A stretch of 64,000 nt of DNA. Source: Stigmatella erecta. Lineage in GTDB: Bacteria; Myxococcota; Myxococcia; Myxococcales; Myxococcaceae. The notes under the pieces are model-generated. The model saw nothing but the letters and a program-made list of their open reading frames with translations, made no database searches and was not told the origin of the DNA. Numbering within the stretch: the first letter of the stretch is position 1; every line of letters begins with the position of its first letter. This document shows positions 1 to 7,950 of the stretch, piece by piece. Location: positions 372,001-436,000 of the forward strand of contig NZ_FOIJ01000008.1 of NCBI RefSeq assembly GCF_900111745.1, given 5' to 3'. The position numbers and the translations under genes were made by a program.

Positions 1-1032
1 GCGGAACTCGTGGGACATGTTGGCCAGGAACTGGGATTTGGCCGCGCTGGCCTGCTCGAGCTGGAGCGCCTGCCGGCGCAGCTTCTCGTTCTGCTCGGCC
101 AGCTCCGCGGTGGCCGTGTGGACCTTGGCCTCCAGCTCGCTGGAGGCCGTCTTGAGCTGCTCCAGCAGCCGGGCCTTCTCGCGCGTCTCGGTCCGGTCGT
201 TGAGCAGGGTGACGATGGAGGCCGTCTCGCCCTGGTCCGTGAGCACCTTGCTGGCCACGGCCTCCATGGGCAGGGGCGCGCCCGTGGAGGGCTCCACCAG
301 CTGAAGCTCGCCGCGCCAGCGCCGGGCGCCCCCCTGGGAGAGCAGGTGGGAGAGGAACGAGGAGAAGTGCGCGTCGTTGGTGCGCACGCGGCGCCGGGCC
401 GCCTCGCCGCTGCCGGCCGGGGTGGAGAAGAGCCGCTCGGCCGGATCATTCATCAGCACCATGCTCCCGGACGGGTCCGTGAGGATGATGGGGTTGGGCA
501 CCGAGTCGAGGATGAGGTCCAGGCGCAGCCGCTCCGAGCGGGCCTCCTGCTCCGAGGCGCGCAGCCGCCGGTAGCTCTCGCCAAGCGCCTGCGTGGCGCG
601 GCCCAGGTCCGTCACGTTGCGCAGCACGCTCATCACCCCCTGCACGCCATCGGCCTCGCGCATGGGGGTGGTGACCAGCTCGAAGAGCAGGTCGGTGCCC
701 TGTTGCGGGTCCACCAGCGACAGCTCGCGCCGGCGCACGGTGGAGGCCCCCCCGGTGGCGGTGCTGGCGAGCGCGGTGGTGAACAGGCGCTGGTTGAGCT
801 CCACCGCCCGGCGGCGCCCCTCGCTGGCGCCCGTGTCCGCGATCAGCAGCTCGCGGGCCCGCGCGTTGGCAATGCGCAGGTGCCCCGCCTCGGTGGTGAA
901 CAGCAGCGGATCGGTGACCGCGTCCAGCAGGCGCATGAGGATGATCTGGTCCGCGGAGGCGGCCGGGGTTCCTGGGGGTGACGGCTCCTCGGGAAGGGGG
1001 CTGGAGGGCATCAGGGGCGCGGAGGAGGACAC
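1..1032 (-). CDS. PAS-domain sensor histidine kinase, N-terminal part (cut by window edge)
   Basis: Reading the minus strand gives an open frame of about 344 codons that runs off the left edge. It has no signal peptide or membrane segment, so the protein should be cytoplasmic. Two PAS-like regions can be seen, at roughly residues 28-130 and 165-285. The second contains the stretch DSVPNPIILTDPSG. An Ala/Glu/Leu-rich coiled coil follows, and then the HisKA H-box FLANMSHEFR at the very edge, so dimerisation and autophosphorylation follow outside the window. The chosen start is GTG at 1032, which has GGAG nine bases upstream; an ATG at 1011 is the alternative but lacks a ribosome site. The gene begins 4 bases after the stop of the small GvpA-like gene, which implies co-transcription. 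The signal sensed is unknown. Confidence 0.85.
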   Translation of the reverse strand, partial: MSSSAPLMPSSPLPEEPSPPGTPAASADQIILMRLLDAVTDPLLFTTEAGHLRIANARARELLIADTGASEGRRRAVELNQRLFTTALASTATGGASTVRRRELSLVDPQQGTDLLFELVTTPMREADGVQGVMSVLRNVTDLGRATQALGESYRRLRASEQEARSERLRLDLILDSVPNPIILTDPSGSMVLMNDPAERLFSTPAGSGEAARRRVRTNDAHFSSFLSHLLSQGGARRWRGELQLVEPSTGAPLPMEAVASKVLTDQGETASIVTLLNDRTETREKARLLEQLKTASSELEAKVHTATAELAEQNEKLRRQALQLEQASAAKSQFLANMSHEFR

Positions 1033-1036
1033 GGCG

Positions 1037-1246
1037 CTACGCTCCGGTCCCCGTCATGCCGGGAGGCGGGGCGGGCGGCTCCAGGTGGGTGTCCACGGCC
1101 TCCACGGTGAGGTGGAGCCTGTCCGGGCCGGACAGGGGGCCTGTCCGCGGCGCATGGGGGCGCACCTCGAACCGGATGCCCTGATCCAGGACACGGTCCA
1201 GAATGTCGACGAGGCTGGTGACTCCGGGGTTTCGGGCGACAGGCAT
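1037..1246 (-). CDS. Small GvpA/GvpJ-like (gas vesicle family) protein
   Basis: This 69-residue protein contains SLVDILDRVLDQGIRFEV followed by LHLTVEAVDTHLEPP. The pattern matches the gas vesicle structural family (GvpA/J/M), where the core reads S-L-x-x-x-x-D-R-x-L-D-x-G-I, a beta-strand pair, and a second helix of the type V-x-x-V-D-T-x-L. The middle is Pro/Arg-rich and longer than in true GvpA. The start at 1246 is preferred because GGGAG lies six bases upstream; an upstream ATG at 1285 has no clear ribosome site. The gene directly precedes the histidine kinase. No other gvp genes are visible, so a vesicle-shell role is doubtful and a small scaffold or regulatory role is possible. The family assignment is by eye. 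Confidence 0.6.
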   Translation of the reverse strand: MPVARNPGVTSLVDILDRVLDQGIRFEVRPHAPRTGPLSGPDRLHLTVEAVDTHLEPPAPPPGMTGTGA

Positions 1247-1281
1247 CCGGGACTCCCGCGGGAGGTGCCCCCGCGCTCCTT

Positions 1282-1301
1282 TCATAGCGCGTCATAGCGC
1301 G
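1282..1301. repeat. Tandem 10-bp direct repeat (TCATAGCGCG x2)
   Basis: Two perfect adjacent copies of TCATAGCGCG lie in the divergent intergenic region between the GvpA-like/kinase genes and the FAD-Rieske gene. They may be an operator half-site pair or chance. The rest of the 230-base gap (1247-1476) shows nothing else I can support. Confidence 0.4.
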
Positions 1302-1476
1302 CCCGGCCCGGGGGACCCCACGGTTTCGGCAAAGGTCCGCAAATGGCCAACACCTGGGAGTCCACTCTGTTGCCTCGAACACACCGCCCCTGGGCCGAGG
1401 CCCGTAGCGAGCAGCCAGGGAAGCAGGCCCCGGCACGCGCCTTACCGGCCTCCGGGGGCATCCCTAGCCTTGGAGC

Positions 1477-3021
1477 ATGAAGGAAGAGCGAATCAACCCC
1501 TCTCTCTGGACAACGACCGCGCACGGCAGACGCTTCCCGGTGCTGCCCGGAGACTTGACGGTCGACGTGGCCGTCATCGGAGGCGGCATCGCGGGCCTCA
1601 CCACCGCGTGGCTGCTGAAAAAGGCGGGCAAGAAGGTCGCGGTCCTGGAGATGAACCGGATTCTCACCGGCCAGACAGGACAGACCACCGCTCACCTCAC
1701 GGAGCTGCTCGACACCCCGTACTCCACGCTGCGCTCGGACTTTGGCGAGCGGGGCGCGCGCATGGCCGCCGCCTCCAGCCGGGCCTCCATCGAGCAGATC
1801 GCCTCGATCGTGAAGGAGCTGAACATCGACTGCGGCTTCCAGCGGGTGCCCCTGTACCGCTACGCGGAGACCGACGCGCAGCTGCGCGAGCTGGAGAAGG
1901 AAATCAACGCGGCGCAGGAGGCGGGGCTGATGGTCCGCTTCACCCGCGACACGCCCTTGCCCCTTCCGGTGAAGGGCGCGCTGCGGCTGGAGGACCAGGC
2001 GCAGTTCCACCCGCGCCAGTACCTGCTGGCGCTCGCCGAGCGCATCGAGGGCGACGGTTGCTACATCTTCGAGGACACGCGGGTGGTGGAGGTGCGGGAC
2101 GGCACGCCGTGCCTGGCCGTCACGGACCGGGGCACCGTCACGGCCGGGGACGTGGTGGAGGCGACCCACAGCCCGCTCAACCGCGTCTTCATGCAGACGA
2201 AGGTGTACGCCTACCGCAGCTATGCGGTGGCCGGTCCGCTGGAAGGGCCCCTGGAGCAGTGCCTCTATTACGACAGCCAGGACCCCTACCACTACATCCG
2301 CACCCAGCGCGTGGACGGGGTGAACTACGTCATCGTGGGCGGTGAAGACCACAAGGTGGGCTCGGAGAAGGACACGGAGCAGCACTTCGCGGCCCTGGAG
2401 GCCTACACGCTGCGGTGTCTGCCCGTCTCGAAGCTCACCCACCGCTGGTCCGGCCAGGTCATCGAACCGGCGGACGGCCTGGCGTACATCGGCCGCAACA
2501 GTGCCTCGCACCACACCTGGGTGGCCACCGGCTTCTCGGGCACGGGGATGACGTGGGGCACCCTGGCGGGGATGATCCTCACGGACCTCATCCTCGGCCG
2601 GCAGAACCCGTACGCCGCGCTGTATGACGCCACGCGCGTGAAGGTGCGGGCGGGCGCCAAGGACTTCATCCAGGAGAACGCCGAGGTGGCCTTCCGGTTC
2701 GTCGCCGACCGGCTCTCGCGTCCGGACGGACACACGCTGTCCGAGGTCGCCCCGGGCGAGGGAAAGATTCTCGAGGTGTCCGGGCAGAAGGTCGCCGTTT
2801 ACCGGGAGGAGGGTGGCGCCTGCCACGCCGTGTCCCCGGTGTGTACGCACCTGGGCTGCCACGTGCACTGGAACAACGCGGAGCGCTCCTGGGATTGCCC
2901 CTGCCATGGCGCCCGCTTCAGCCCCACCGGCAAGGTCCTCAATGGGCCCGCCGTGAAGGATCTCGCATCGAAGAAGCTTCCACCCGAGGCCAGCACACCA
3001 TCAGATGGAGAGACACCATGA
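1477..3021 (+). CDS. FAD-dependent oxidoreductase with C-terminal Rieske [2Fe-2S] domain
   Basis: A 514-residue protein with an N-terminal DAO-type FAD fold: the dinucleotide motif VAVIGGGIAG lies at about residues 32-41, followed by a Lys-rich turn and an acidic strand end. The C-terminal 80 residues form a Rieske domain with CTHLGC (Cys456, His458) and CPCH (Cys474, His477), the four ligands of a [2Fe-2S] cluster. This fusion occurs in bacterial 'FAD-dependent oxidoreductase/Rieske' proteins whose substrates are mostly unknown; glycine-oxidase-like or dye-linked dehydrogenase chemistry is likely. No signal peptide is seen. The stop codon overlaps the next start as ATGA, so the hemerythrin-like protein is translationally coupled and may work with it in redox or oxygen handling. 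Confidence 0.9.
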   Translation: MKEERINPSLWTTTAHGRRFPVLPGDLTVDVAVIGGGIAGLTTAWLLKKAGKKVAVLEMNRILTGQTGQTTAHLTELLDTPYSTLRSDFGERGARMAAASSRASIEQIASIVKELNIDCGFQRVPLYRYAETDAQLRELEKEINAAQEAGLMVRFTRDTPLPLPVKGALRLEDQAQFHPRQYLLALAERIEGDGCYIFEDTRVVEVRDGTPCLAVTDRGTVTAGDVVEATHSPLNRVFMQTKVYAYRSYAVAGPLEGPLEQCLYYDSQDPYHYIRTQRVDGVNYVIVGGEDHKVGSEKDTEQHFAALEAYTLRCLPVSKLTHRWSGQVIEPADGLAYIGRNSASHHTWVATGFSGTGMTWGTLAGMILTDLILGRQNPYAALYDATRVKVRAGAKDFIQENAEVAFRFVADRLSRPDGHTLSEVAPGEGKILEVSGQKVAVYREEGGACHAVSPVCTHLGCHVHWNNAERSWDCPCHGARFSPTGKVLNGPAVKDLASKKLPPEASTPSDGETP

Positions 3022-3506
3022 ACGCCATTGAACTGCTCGAGGACCAGCACGCAGAGGTGAAGAAGCTGTTCAAGAAGTACGAGGGCCTCAAGGACGGCGC
3101 GGACGCGGAGCGCCAGGAAATCTTCGAGAAGATCGCCGACCGGCTGTCGGCCCACGCCACCATCGAGGAGCTGTACTTCTATCCCTCGGTCAAGGCGGCC
3201 CGCACGGAGGACAAGCTGTACGAGGCGGTGGAGGAGCACCTGGCCGCCAAGCGCATCATCGCGGACCTGCTCCAGATGTCGCCGGACAGTGAGTACTTCG
3301 ACGCGAAGATGAAGGTGCTCCAGGAGAGCATCGACCACCACGTGGAGGAGGAAGAGGAGGACCTCTTCCCCAAGGTGCGCAAGCTCCTGAACGAGGAGCA
3401 ACTCCTGGTGCTCGGCATCCAGATGAAGGAGGAGTTCGACGAGCTGATGGAGGCCGAGCCGCGCTACGAGACGCCCCTGCAGACGGACGCGGCGGCGCCC
3501 CTCTAA
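3018..3506 (+). CDS. Hemerythrin HHE-domain protein
   Basis: This is a 162-residue all-helical acidic protein. It carries the di-iron ligand pattern of the HHE family: His in LLEDQHAEVKK near the N-terminus, HATIEE (H-x3-E), EEHLAAK, and DHHVEEEEEDLFP. Such proteins bind oxygen, NO or iron reversibly, or act in iron-sulfur repair. The start at 3018 is chosen because GGAGAG precedes it and it overlaps the oxidoreductase stop by four bases (ATGA). A longer reading from 2841 would run inside the upstream gene and is rejected. The coupled Rieske oxidoreductase could supply electrons, but that is inference. Confidence 0.9.
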   Translation: MNAIELLEDQHAEVKKLFKKYEGLKDGADAERQEIFEKIADRLSAHATIEELYFYPSVKAARTEDKLYEAVEEHLAAKRIIADLLQMSPDSEYFDAKMKVLQESIDHHVEEEEEDLFPKVRKLLNEEQLLVLGIQMKEEFDELMEAEPRYETPLQTDAAAPL

Positions 3507-3552
3507 TCGGACACGTGCAGTCCTTGCGCGCGGGTGGCACCATGGCGCTCCC

Positions 3553-4242
3553 ATGGCTGCCACTTCGCGCGCTGCGGCGTCCTTGCCCGAGTCCTTCACG
3601 GTGTCCGCCCGCCGGGCGCTGGCCCGCGCGGACCCCACGCTGGGCGCCCTGATGCGCAAGGTGGGCCCCTTCCGGCTCCAGCTCAAGCCGCTGCTGAGCC
3701 CCTTCGAGGCCTTGGCCGAGTCCATCGTCTACCAGCAGCTCCACGGCCGCGCCGCCGCCGCCATCTTCGCCCGGCTGTGCGAGCGGGTGGGCAGCGGCGT
3801 GGGCCTCACGCCCGAGGCGCTCCTGGCCACCTCCGCGGAGTCCCTGCGCGCCGCAGGGCTGTCCGGGGCCAAGGCCGCGGCCTTGAAAGACCTGGCGGAG
3901 AAGACCCGGGCGGGCACGGTGCCCTCGCTGGCGCAGGTGCGGCGGCTGAGCGACGAGACGCTCATCGAGCGGTTCACCGAGGTGCGCGGCATCGGGCAAT
4001 GGACGGTGGAGATGCTGCTCATCTTCCGGCTCGGCCGGCCGGACGTGCTGCCGGTGGATGACTACGCCATCCGCAAGGCCTTCATGCTGCTCCAGGGGCT
4101 GGAGGCCTCACCCCGGCCGAAGGAGCTGCTGGCCCATGGCGAGCGGTGGCGGCCCTGGCGCAGCGTGGCGAGCTGGTACCTGTGGCGCTCGCTGGAGCTG
4201 CCCGAGGTGCAGGAGGCCGCGCGCCGGGCGAAGAAGGACTGA
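3553..4242 (+). CDS. DNA-3-methyladenine glycosylase II (AlkA-like, HhH-GPD)
   Basis: A 229-residue base-excision repair glycosylase that removes alkylated bases from DNA. The HhH-GPD core is clear: ESIVYQQLHGRAA at residues 57-69, the helix-hairpin-helix EVRGIGQWTVEMLL at 143-156, and LPVDDYAIRKAF. The second Asp of that last motif (about Asp170) corresponds to the catalytic Asp238 of E. coli AlkA. It lacks the extra N-terminal domain of E. coli AlkA, so it belongs to the shorter AlkA type. It lies 46 bases after the hemerythrin gene and is convergent with the permease gene. Confidence 0.9.
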   Translation: MAATSRAAASLPESFTVSARRALARADPTLGALMRKVGPFRLQLKPLLSPFEALAESIVYQQLHGRAAAAIFARLCERVGSGVGLTPEALLATSAESLRAAGLSGAKAAALKDLAEKTRAGTVPSLAQVRRLSDETLIERFTEVRGIGQWTVEMLLIFRLGRPDVLPVDDYAIRKAFMLLQGLEASPRPKELLAHGERWRPWRSVASWYLWRSLELPEVQEAARRAKKD

Positions 4243-4261
4243 GTCCGCCGCTCCTCCGGCG

Positions 4262-5494
4262 CTAGGCCGGCCCTGGGGCAGGCCGTGAGACTCGCAGTCT
4301 CCGGAGCGGCAGCAGCAGGAGGAGGAAGGCCCCGGAGAGCACCGTGCCCAGGAGAAACGCCTGGGCATAGCTCCAGTGTGCCTCGCCCACGAGCAAGCCG
4401 CCAATGGGGCCGCCGGGGGCCTTGCCCAGCACCTCGAGGCTGGCGAACAGCGTGTAGTGGGTGGCGCCGATGCGCGGATCCGTCTGCGACATCATGAAGG
4501 CGAACATCACCGTGGTGAGCGCCCCGCCGAAGAACTCCTCGGCCAGGGTGACGCCGATGATGCTCGCATCGGACACCCCCCACTGGGCCAGTGCCCACCG
4601 GCCCGCGAGGGGGAGGACGCGCAACCCGGCCGTCAGCGAGAGGGCGCCCAGCAGCGGCATCCGGGTGGCGAGCAGCCCCCCGGCGGTGGAGCCGAGCAGC
4701 GAGGCGGCCATGCCCCACGTGCCCACCCAGAGGCCAATCTGTGCCGGGGAGATGCCTGCCTCGACCAGGAAGACCTTGTAGAGCACGTCCGAGAGGGACT
4801 CGCCGAACTTGTAGGTGGCGATGAAGAGCACCACCCAGCCGGTGCCCGGCAGCAGGAACACCTGCCGGAGCCGGGCCAGCACCTCGCGCCAGGTGGTCCG
4901 CTCGCCGGTGTGCTCCCGGGGGGCGGGCTCCCGGGCGAAGGCCGTCACGCCGAAGACGAGCAGGCTGAGCGCCGCCATGGAGAGGAACAGGCCCCGCCAG
5001 CCGATGGACTGGCTGGCCCAGACGAGCAGCCCGCCGCCGGTGAGCATCCCCAGCTTGTAGCCCACCACCTGCGCGGCATTGCCCAGCCCCATCTCCTCGG
5101 GCCGCAGGGAGTCCACCGCGAAGCCGTCCACGGCGATGTCCTGCGTGGCGGCCAGCAGGTTCATCAGGAAGATGAGGCCCAGCAGGGAGGGCAGGGCCGT
5201 CTCGACGGGAACGAAGGCCGCCACGCCACAGGTGGCGGCCAGGGCCGCCTGGAGGGGAAGAATCCACGACTTGCGCCGGCCGATGCGCGCGGAGCCGTAG
5301 CGGTCCACGAGCGGGGCCCAGAGCGCCTTGAACATCCAGGGCACGGACAGGAGCCCCAGAAAGCCAATGGCGGTGACCGAGACGCCCTGCGTCCGCAGGT
5401 AGACGGGCAGGGCGGTGGCCTGGAACCCGAAGGGCATGCCCTGCACGAAGTAGAGCGCGCCCAGCAGGCCCAGCTTGGACGGAAAGCGCTTCAC
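4262..5494 (-). CDS. MFS transporter, AmpG-like (muropeptide permease family)
   Basis: A 410-residue hydrophobic protein with about twelve membrane segments. The N-terminus LYFVQGMPFGFQATALPVYL and the following WMFKALWAPLVDRYGS loop are typical of the AmpG branch of the major facilitator superfamily, which imports anhydro-muropeptides during cell-wall recycling. The product acts in the inner membrane. Its start overlaps the stop of the upstream aminotransferase by four bases (ATGA at 5491-5494), so the two are co-translated. The true substrate cannot be read from sequence; related myxobacterial proteins may import other peptides. Confidence 0.88.
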   Translation of the reverse strand: MKRFPSKLGLLGALYFVQGMPFGFQATALPVYLRTQGVSVTAIGFLGLLSVPWMFKALWAPLVDRYGSARIGRRKSWILPLQAALAATCGVAAFVPVETALPSLLGLIFLMNLLAATQDIAVDGFAVDSLRPEEMGLGNAAQVVGYKLGMLTGGGLLVWASQSIGWRGLFLSMAALSLLVFGVTAFAREPAPREHTGERTTWREVLARLRQVFLLPGTGWVVLFIATYKFGESLSDVLYKVFLVEAGISPAQIGLWVGTWGMAASLLGSTAGGLLATRMPLLGALSLTAGLRVLPLAGRWALAQWGVSDASIIGVTLAEEFFGGALTTVMFAFMMSQTDPRIGATHYTLFASLEVLGKAPGGPIGGLLVGEAHWSYAQAFLLGTVLSGAFLLLLLPLRRLRVSRPAPGPA

Positions 5495-6777
5495 GGTGCG
5501 GAGGATGCCCGCGCGTGCTTCATCACCAGCGCCTCCAGCCGGTTGAGCGCCTTGTCCAGGACGTCCATCGAGGGGCCGAAGGACAGGCGCACGTAGGTGC
5601 GGAAGCGCGAGGCACGGGCGCGGCGCTTGCCGGGGTTCACGTCGAAGAACTCGCCCGGCACGCAGATGATCTTCTCGTCCAGGGCGGCCCGGAAGAAGCC
5701 CATCCCGTCATTGAGGGGAGGGGGGAGCCCCGCCACGTTGCCCCAGACGTAGAACGTGCCATCCGGCGGCCGGTCCGTGCGGATGCCCAGGCGCTCCAGC
5801 CGGGAGTGGAACCGGTCCCGCTTCTCGCGGAAGACGGTGTTGATGGCCAGCGTCTCGGCCACCACGGGCCCTTCCTCCAGCAGGGGCAGGGCGGCGCGCT
5901 GCAACGGGCGGCTGCCGCCCCCATCCAGGAAGCTGCCCGCGCTGGAGACCGCCTCGATGACCTGGCGGGGCGCGAGGGTCCACGTCATCCGCCAGCCCGG
6001 GTAGCGCCAGTTCTTCGTGAGGCCGTCGAAGAGCACCACCGGGTCCCGGTTCACGTCCTCCACGTAGCGCGCGGCGCTCTCGGCGGGCAGGTGCCCGGGG
6101 CGCCCCGTCCACACGTAGTGGGAGTAGAACTCGTCGATGAGCAGGGCGCACTCCTGTTCGCGCGCCACGCCCACCCAGCGCGCCAGCTCCTCGCCGTGCA
6201 CCAGCTTGCCCGTGGGGTTGCAGGGGTTGGAGAAGAGCAGGGCGGACAGGCCGCGCCCCTGCACCTCGCGCCGCAGGTCCTCGTGGGTGAAGGCGTAGCC
6301 GCGCTCGCCCTCCAGGAGGATGGGGATGGAGGTGAACGCCTTGAAGACGTCCAGCAGCTCCTCGTAGGCGGTGTAGTCCGGCAGGAAGTGGCCCAGGTTC
6401 ACCGCCCCCAGGCTGGCCGCGGCGCGGGTGAGGGCCGCGCGGCCGCCTCCGGACAGGCACACGTTCTCGGCGCTGTACTGGCTGGGCATGCCGCGCCGGT
6501 AGAGCCGGTTGTACAGGCTGGCGACGGCCTCGCGTACCTCCCACAGCCCCGCGACGGGCGCGTACTCCAGGTCGCCCACGTCCACGGCGACCTGGTCCAC
6601 CCGGGGCGGGGCGCCGGGCAGCGCCCCGGTCTCGGGCTGGCCCTGCCCCAGGTTGCACCACTCGGGGTCGCCGGGGCGGTAGCCGCGGCGGCTGGCCTCG
6701 GTGGTGACATAGATGACGCCCGTGCGCGGCACGGTGCGAAACGCGGGAATGGGTGTCTCTTCGCTCACACCGCGCAC
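5491..6777 (-). CDS. PLP-dependent aminotransferase, class I/II
   Basis: A 428-residue fold-type I aminotransferase. Visible elements are SNPCNPTGKLV (about residues 183-193), the PLP-binding LIDEFYSHYVW (Asp215, Tyr218), the Schiff-base lysine in DGLTKNWRYPGWRMTW (Lys255) and the following arginine that contacts phosphate (Arg263). It is likely an aromatic, alanine or aspartate aminotransferase; the substrate is not clear. Two GTG starts are possible (6777 and 6768). It overlaps the AmpG-like permease by four bases, which suggests a shared job in amino-acid or peptide reuse. Confidence 0.88.
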   Translation of the reverse strand: MRGVSEETPIPAFRTVPRTGVIYVTTEASRRGYRPGDPEWCNLGQGQPETGALPGAPPRVDQVAVDVGDLEYAPVAGLWEVREAVASLYNRLYRRGMPSQYSAENVCLSGGGRAALTRAAASLGAVNLGHFLPDYTAYEELLDVFKAFTSIPILLEGERGYAFTHEDLRREVQGRGLSALLFSNPCNPTGKLVHGEELARWVGVAREQECALLIDEFYSHYVWTGRPGHLPAESAARYVEDVNRDPVVLFDGLTKNWRYPGWRMTWTLAPRQVIEAVSSAGSFLDGGGSRPLQRAALPLLEEGPVVAETLAINTVFREKRDRFHSRLERLGIRTDRPPDGTFYVWGNVAGLPPPLNDGMGFFRAALDEKIICVPGEFFDVNPGKRRARASRFRTYVRLSFGPSMDVLDKALNRLEALVMKHARASSAP

Positions 6778-6812
6778 GCTACCGGAGGATGGGCCCGGGC
6801 GCCCGTCTTCCG

Positions 6813-7289
6813 TTACTCGCCCAGCGTGGCGCGCAGGAACCAGGTGTGCTTCTCGAACTCGGTGATGGCGCCCGTCAGCAGGTCCACCGTGTCCGTGTCC
6901 TGGTGCTGCTCGCCCAGCTTGCGGCTCTCGCGCAGCCCGGCCAGGTACACGTCGAACCGCTCGGCCAGCAACTTCACGTGGTCCAGGTCCTTCACCGTCT
7001 CCTGCTGGTACTCGGGGATGCGGCTGGCCTTCGCCACGTGCCGGCTGGTGCCGTAGGCCCGGCCGCCCAGCGTCACCGCGCGCTCCGCGATGGCGTCATT
7101 GTGGGCTGACAGGCTCACCGCGAAGGTCTCGAACAGCGGGTGCAGCGCGGCGAACTGGGGACCCTTGATGTTCCAGTGGGCCACCTTGATCTGGCTGTGC
7201 AGGTCCAATCCGTCCGCCAGGCGTTCGTTGAGCGAGGCGGCCAGGGGAGCGCGGACCTGCTCGGAGAGGGGGCTGGGGCTGCGGTACAT
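6813..7289 (-). CDS. dps: Dps-family ferritin-like DNA-protection protein
   Basis: A 158-residue protein of the Dps family, which forms 12-subunit shells that oxidise and store iron and protect DNA under oxidative stress or starvation. The ferroxidase signature is present: KVAHWNIKG (His38), ALHPLFETF (His50, Glu54) and SAHNDAIAERAVTLGG (Asp65, Glu69). The start is the ATG at 7289, which has AAGGA upstream and gives the family length; a longer frame to 7379 would run through the ahpCD terminator. It lies just downstream of ahpCD, as part of a peroxide and iron stress cluster, but has its own leader. Confidence 0.93.
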   Translation of the reverse strand: MYRSPSPLSEQVRAPLAASLNERLADGLDLHSQIKVAHWNIKGPQFAALHPLFETFAVSLSAHNDAIAERAVTLGGRAYGTSRHVAKASRIPEYQQETVKDLDHVKLLAERFDVYLAGLRESRKLGEQHQDTDTVDLLTGAITEFEKHTWFLRATLGE

Positions 7290-7351
7290 GGTGCTGTCCT
7301 TTCGTGGGGCAGGAAGTGCTGCGTCCTGAATGCCAGGTTGGATGCGCGAGG

Positions 7352-7395
7352 CCCAAAAACAGAGCGCCCCCAGGTGCATTCACCTGGAGGCGCTC
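7352..7395 (-). terminator. Rho-independent terminator of ahpC-ahpD
   Basis: On the minus strand a 15-bp stem (arm GAGCGCCTCCAGGTG) closes on a 4-base AATG loop, with one G-U pair that is only good on this strand. It is followed by TGTTTTTG. It sits between the ahpD stop (7420) and the dps start (7289), so it should end ahpCD transcripts. Confidence 0.88.
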
Positions 7396-7419
7396 CTTAA
7401 CAGCCCGGCGCAGCGGGGC

Positions 7420-7944
7420 TTATGACTCCAGGCCCACCGCCGCGGCGTGGATGACCGAGGCGATGCGGACCGCGTCGTGCACCTGGTCCTCCGAGAGGCC
7501 GCCTTCGATGACGACCTTCTCGTGGGACTGCACGCACATCTCGCAGCCGTTGATGGCGCTGACGGCCAGGCAGACCAGCTCGAAGTCCACCTTGTTCGTC
7601 AGAACCTGGGCCAGACGGTTCATCCGCAGCCCCGGGCGCTTGGTCGAGTAGGACTCCTTCCCGATCATGTGCCGGAACCGGTAGTACACGTTGTTCATCC
7701 CCATCAGGGAGGCCGCCGCGCGGGCGTCCTCGATGACGGGCTCGGCGTTGGCCAGGGCCTTCTTCGCCTCGTTGACGATGGCCTCCTTCACCCGCTCATT
7801 CCGGGCGGCGAAGGCGCAGGCAACGGCCACGCCCCAGCGCTGCTCGGGGGTGAGGCTGCCACCCTCCAGGACGGCCTGGAGGTTGAGGCGGGTGTCCTTG
7901 TGGGCATCCGCGAGCTCGCCGCGGATGACTTCGAGCGAGGCCAT
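7420..7944 (-). CDS. ahpD: Alkyl hydroperoxide reductase AhpD
   Basis: A 174-residue AhpD-family protein. The active site GCEMCVQSHEK holds the redox pair Cys134/Cys137 and His141 of the proton relay known from Mycobacterium tuberculosis AhpD; Glu122 in VDFELVCLAV fits the conserved glutamate. In the known system AhpD passes electrons to oxidised AhpC, replacing AhpF. The gene lies 6 bases downstream of ahpC on the same strand, so the pair is one operon and AhpD is the likely reductant of this AhpC. Confidence 0.95.
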   Translation of the reverse strand: MASLEVIRGELADAHKDTRLNLQAVLEGGSLTPEQRWGVAVACAFAARNERVKEAIVNEAKKALANAEPVIEDARAAASLMGMNNVYYRFRHMIGKESYSTKRPGLRMNRLAQVLTNKVDFELVCLAVSAINGCEMCVQSHEKVVIEGGLSEDQVHDAVRIASVIHAAAVGLES

Positions 7945-7950
7945 GGTGGA

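Noticed and set aside
10-981. Plus-strand frame over the histidine kinase
   Set aside because: The minus strand encodes PAS domains and a clear H-box; the plus frame is Gly/Arg/Leu-rich without motifs.
2841-3506. Longer start for the hemerythrin-like gene
   Set aside because: The extra residues fall inside the Rieske domain in another frame; ATG 3018 has a ribosome site and the ATGA overlap.
7320-7336. Sigma-54-like sequence before dps (TGGCATTCAGGACGCA)
   Set aside because: Spacing is right, but the -12 box has two mismatches, so it is too weak to call.
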